The notes under the pieces: generated by a model | Told to the model about the DNA's origin: nothing | The model's database searches: none | Seen by the model: the letters and a program-made list of their open reading frames with translations, nothing else | Source of the DNA: Calycina herbarum | Taxonomy: Eukaryota > Ascomycota > Leotiomycetes > Helotiales > Pezizellaceae | Length of the DNA stretch: 64,000 nt | Direction: 5' to 3' | NCBI GenBank assembly: GCA_001414485.1 | Contig: LLEY01000045.1 | Coordinates: 354,658 to 418,657, forward strand | Position numbers and translations under genes: made by a program | In this document: positions 59,925-64,000 of the stretch, one piece after another | Position numbering within the stretch: position 1 is the stretch's first letter | Layout of the letters: each line of letters starts with the position of its first letter

Positions 59925-60796
59925 GTCGATGCAAAAATCGCAGAAAAATAGAGAAATTCTCAAAGTTCAATCGTTAAGTTCAAATCATGAATCGGAAAAG
60001 TATGTGGGGGCTTCAAACTGTAGATAAAGTGAACGAAGTATGCCTTGCAGGAAATTGTCTTACTCCATCCCTATTCATCAGGCATCCCTGGGCCCGATGA
60101 TATTGGACTGCTGACTTATGGCAGTGCCGCAGTGCTGAAAGTAGCCGAGAACTTGCAAGTGACAAGCGCCCATGGCTTGCGGCTGAAAGGGTGGTGTGGT
60201 GGTCAAATCATGCTTCTTAGTTGAAATAATAAGCGAGGCTCTGCGGGTTTTATTGCAAAGACCCCATTGCGGTTTCAACTTCTCTGGAAATAGGCCTCTC
60301 TTTTCTCAACTTGGAGACTGAGGTCAGCACTTGCGAAGTTGTGTAATGTATTCGACCACATTCAGCGCAGAATGGAGGGTCACACAAGCAGGCCTTCACC
60401 GAACACGCGAGACAACCCCCAAAAGCCTGAATACAAGCACGATGGTTGATTGGGTAAGATCCCCACGAAATCGATTTTCTACAGCTCTCAGCCCCTATTT
60501 ACCTAGGTGTGGCATCAACGAGGCTCTATGGCGATGTCCGGAAGAGAAGGCTTTGGACCAGGCTGCTTCCAGAAAGCAATTTCGCAGAAAGCAAAGCCTC
60601 CACCTCCACAAGAGTAGTGAGCCGTTATCCACTATAATACATTTACTACGGGGCAAGTGCGCTTTGTTCTTGTCAAAAATCAAATGCGCTATTGTTGATT
60701 ACAGAAACTCGAATTACCTAGGTAGCCTCAAATCACGGAAGCTCTCCACCCAAACCAAAAGCCAGCAGCACACCCCCATACTGCGAGCCTCGAGAA
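59925..60796. promoter_or_regulatory. Divergent intergenic region upstream of the patatin-like gene
   Basis: About 870 bp between two divergent starts; both promoters must lie here. A + strand open frame from 60,331 to 60,843 overlaps the patatin start in another frame, has no family resemblance and no ATG at its start, so it is not called. Confidence 0.5.
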
Positions 60797-62566
60797 ATGG
60801 AACAAGAAAAGGGGAAGGCGAATTCGCCCGCCAACGAGCCTGAGAGTTGGCAGGAGAAAATGGTATTGACATTTGGTATGAATTCCGCTTGTATGGGATA
60901 CCCAGATAGGCTAATACTGACATGTCAGATGGTGGAGGAATTAGAGGATATGCGAGTCTGTTGTTGTTGGAAAAGCTCATGATGGAAATTGGGAAGATCG
61001 AACGATCGACCGAATACCTCGACATACACGACGAACCGCATCCGACAAGTTTCATGCCATTTCCGAAACCCAACAATCTCGAAACAAGACGTACAGATAA
61101 ACACAGATATAGAGAAGGGGCGCATGTGGAGGACTATTTTCCCTGCCACTATTTTGGTCAGTTCATGTCTGTCATTTTTGTACCGTTTATACTAATGGAT
61201 CCAGATTTGATAGCCGGGACGAGCACAGGAGGGTATGTGTCTTCTTCTGTGTGGCGAACTACAGAAAAATACTGACGTTTCCACAGACTTATTGCAACTA
61301 TGCTCTCTCGACTTCGAATGTCAGTTGCGGACTGTCTGAACAAATACGAGGAAGTTGGCAAGGTTACATTCAGCAACCCTCGACTGCACATTCTAGGATA
61401 TCCTCGAGAAAAATACAGCAAGGGAACATTCATAACTGCCATTAAAAACCTCACTTGCCAGAGATCATCGACTCCACACAAACCAGAAGAGGACCTCTCC
61501 GACGAGTATCGACTCTTCCCCTCGCCAGAAGACTTATGCCGAACGTAGGTTACATTTTCAATCTAGACCTAGCAACCAACTGACATTTACAAGTTTTGTT
61601 GTTGCCATTCAACGAGGGAAATCTACCAGCAGCCCGAGTGGTGAAACACCGAAAAGCAGTGTACAGGATGGCCCATACTTGTTTAGATCCTACATACCAG
61701 CTATGAGACCTATCGATCGTGATGAGGAAGGCTACATCGTTGCCCGCAACTACGGAGTAGGTATCAAACACGAAATCTGGAAGGCTTGCAGAGCCACGAC
61801 CGCAGCACCCACCTATTTCGAATCGCTGAAGATCGGCGATGAAGAATATTGCGACGGTGGAGTGGGAATCAATAACCCAACTTGGGAAGCCCTGAATGAA
61901 ATGGACCTGCTCTACAAAAATGGACCCAAGGTCATTGCAAGTTTTGGCACAGGCAAACCAGCTCCTTCTTCGGTATTTAAGGGAAACAAATCGCACAAGC
62001 TACACATTACTCAGGCAATCAAAGACGCACATAGTATGTTCAAGACAGGCAAAGGCGCTCTGACCGATTGCGAAAACACCCACGAAGACATGAGAAAAAT
62101 AAAAAGAGAAAGAAGAAGAGGAGAGAATTCATTTTCATACTACCGGCTCAACATTTCCGAGGGTCTTGGAAAAGTAAAGCTCGACGAGTGGAAACAACAG
62201 AGAGACGATGGAGAGGGGACCGGTGGGAAGTGTACCACTCTCGAATACCTTGAGAAATGTGTGGAAAAGGAATGGGCCAAGAAAGAAGTTCAAGAGGAGA
62301 CAAGGGAACTGGCCAGGATTCTTGTTCGCCAAAGACGAAGGCGGTTAAGAGATGATCGCGACCGCTACGAAAGATTTGCAACCTGCGTCGCATACAACTG
62401 TCCGATTGATTTGTGCAAAGAACGAAATCAAAAGTTCAACCTCGAAAGGGAGTTGAGGGATCATCTGCTCACCCAGCATCCACAAGAATCGGCACAAGAT
62501 CAATGGCTGACGAACGTACTGAAAAGCTCCCGGGTGGCCCCGCGTGTATCATCTGGTCCATGTTAA
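60797..62566 (+). CDS. Patatin-like phospholipase with Cys/His-rich tail
   Basis: A 521-residue serine lipase/acyl hydrolase of the patatin family, five exons: 60797-60875, 60929-61156, 61205-61232, 61287-61544 and 61594-62566. The oxyanion loop is DGGGIRG (27-33, first residue split by an intron). The nucleophile elbow is GTSTGG with Ser109. The catalytic Asp285 lies in YCDGGVGINNP. Family members cleave the acyl chain of phospholipids or galactolipids. A charged helical linker (about 350-450, with KIKRERRRG and RQRRRRLRDDR) leads to a terminal Cys/His cluster: C462, C467, C472, H488 and H493, spaced roughly like a C2H2 finger. In fungi, patatin domains often serve as effector modules of NLR-type proteins; this gene encodes no NTPase domain, but an NLR-like gene lies 6.7 kb upstream. 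The start ATG precedes the motif by 26 residues, so there is no signal peptide. Confidence 0.88.
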
Positions 62567-64000
62567 GTGTTCATGCACATGTCTCAAACACAATTGTAGG
62601 ATTTGGCGTGTGTTCATTTTTGTTTGTAGTATAGCGCACGGTGTTTTGGAGTTTTCTTCTTCTAATAGGCCAAGCACTGTTTACGGGATTGGAGTTGTGT
62701 ACTTTATTGTTGTAGAATATGAACATTGTGTCCTGTTATGAACTGTACGCGATACGGTGTTTGATGGTAGTGTCGGGGCATGGGTTTTCTAGAGAAATGT
62801 ATAAATACTTGATGTCGCAATGATTGCAATCTGAACTTCGTTCCACAATTCTTTAATCCCGTAGCCCTTTCTTACAAAAGCTATAAAGAAGTAATAACTG
62901 TCCTCAAAAGGGATTTCCTATTTTCCCGAAGAAAATCATTAGCACTTCCGTTTCCAAACCTCAAAGTCAGTGCTGGTTAACTCAACAGCTAATGCATATT
63001 TTTACTAACTTCAAGTATCGGCCCACCTTGCGTTTTACACCAAAACTCGCCCTACGCGCCAACGAATAGAACAACAACTAAAAGAGTCGAGAAGATATTT
63101 TATACAATGCACTTACTATCTCGAAAAAGCTAAGCAGTTTGTACGCTTAGGTTTTTAGTTTTTAGAGTGGTGCTGTCATAAGGGAGAATAAAAGGTAGAA
63201 CTGTATTTCGTCAAATTTGCATGTAAAACCGACGATTTGAGAAAAATTCGCGTACATTACTCTAAAAATTCCACAAAATCGCGAAGTGAAAGAGGTGACT
63301 TTTGGCCGTTTTTGGAGTGTTTTGCCAAGGTGGGCCGGAACAAAAGTGCCCAGAAGATCAACTCCATCCATCACAAAAGGGAAAACCTTCCTATCACATC
63401 GGACGTCTCAACCAGATACCAGAGGAGCAAGCAAAACTTCCTAACACCAAAAATCAATAAGTGTCATGTCCCACTCAGCCGTCCGGGCGATTTGACTCGA
63501 GAGTTTTGGTGGAACCCCGCGGTGAGGGGTTGTTTGGTAAATATGAGCCTAACGACTGGCGCACCCAAAAACCAGCTCATACATTTCATCGACCAGATTA
63601 TCGACCAAGAACGAGCTCATCCACTAAAGAGTCTCTAAATCCCTCAACGACCAGATAATCTACCAACGACCCTTGAAAGACCAAATCATCCACCAATGAC
63701 CAGCTCATACCCCGACAAGCACCTCACCCCTTAACAACCAGCTCATCCCCCCCAAAAAATCAGCTCATCCTCCACTCACGACCTACCCACCACCCGCTTA
63801 TCCCTCAACACCAAGATTATCCCCCCAACAACGAGCTTATCCACCCACGAAAGGCTTACCCCCCCCCCCCATCAAGTAGCTTACCCCTCAAAAACCAGAT
63901 TATCCACCCATGACAAGCTCATCCCCCTCATAAATTCTACCCTCCTCGCAACGCCCAAACACGCAACCCAATATCTTCACGAATGGACCCCCCCTCATTC
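62567..64000. other. Gene-free right edge
   Basis: The first few hundred bases are probably the 3' region of the patatin-like gene. An open frame at 63,237-63,638 shows no family features and runs into the minisatellite. From about 63,560 the + strand becomes C/A-rich and repetitive. Confidence 0.5.
63560..63945. repeat. Degenerate minisatellite, unit about 18-21 bp
   Basis: At least a dozen imperfect tandem units of the type AACGACCAGCTCATCCACC, seen for example as GACCAGATTATCGACC, GACCAGATAATCTACC, ACCAAATCATCCACC, GACCAGCTCATACCCC, AACCAGCTCATCCCCC, ACGAGCTTATCCACCC and ACCAGATTATCCACCC. Unit length varies through C-runs and A-runs, so it cannot be a strict codon repeat. Confidence 0.75.

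Noticed and set aside
60331..60843. 170-codon + strand frame upstream of the patatin gene
   Set aside because: It lacks an ATG at its start, overlaps the patatin start in another frame and shows no domain.

Overview
This window reads as nuclear DNA of a filamentous ascomycete (Pezizomycotina, possibly a leotiomycete; the class is inference). The evidence is genes split by short GT-AG introns of roughly 45-70 bp, protein families largely confined to such fungi (Fung_rhodopsin/PTH11-like membrane proteins, DUF829/PaxU-like hydrolases, NACHT proteins, DUF7730/2EXR-like proteins), and a 25-kb block saturated with TA dinucleotides and stop codons, as left by repeat-induced point mutation (RIP). 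No rRNA, tRNA or CRISPR array could be supported. Exon coordinates were read by eye; except where noted, the exon sums divide by three and give open frames.

Region 1 (1-24,390) is ordinary AT/GC-balanced DNA. All four genes between 471 and 13,313 are on the + strand: a seven-helix Fung_rhodopsin protein (471-2021), a cytochrome P450 (2516-4186), an MFS exporter (5278-7077) and, after a 4.5-kb gene-free stretch, a paralogue of the first protein (11,610-13,313). This could be a small metabolite or efflux cluster, but no backbone enzyme is visible. Next come a DUF829 alpha/beta hydrolase (14,549-15,364, -), a DUF7730/2EXR-like protein (16,210-17,103, +) and a 747-residue coiled-coil, serine/proline-rich protein (20,519-22,817, +), with microsatellites around it.

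Region 2 (about 24,390-49,740) is an AT-rich transposon graveyard. Target-site duplications allow much of it to be layered. A Gypsy chromovirus (+) was invaded by a related Gypsy on the other strand (33,221-43,667, duplication CTAGC). That copy was invaded by a Tad-like LINE (33,816-39,450, 13-bp duplication), which carries a solo LTR (duplication CTATT). A second solo LTR lies in the inner Gypsy (duplication TAGAA). At least six pogo/Fot-like DNA transposons are present: four complete ones of about 1,860 bp (one inserted inside another), one internally deleted and one fragment. Their terminal inverted repeats share an outer and an inner end but carry a doubled motif that differs from element to element.

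Region 3 (49,740-64,000) has normal composition again. About 210 bp past the block lies a large NLR-like gene on the - strand (NACHT followed by C2H2 zinc fingers), divergent from a RAD5/RAD16-like SNF2 ATPase with an embedded RING (54,398-57,847). A MITE-like fold-back element, a two-exon hypothetical gene (-), a patatin-like phospholipase with a possible zinc-binding tail (+) and a degenerate minisatellite follow.
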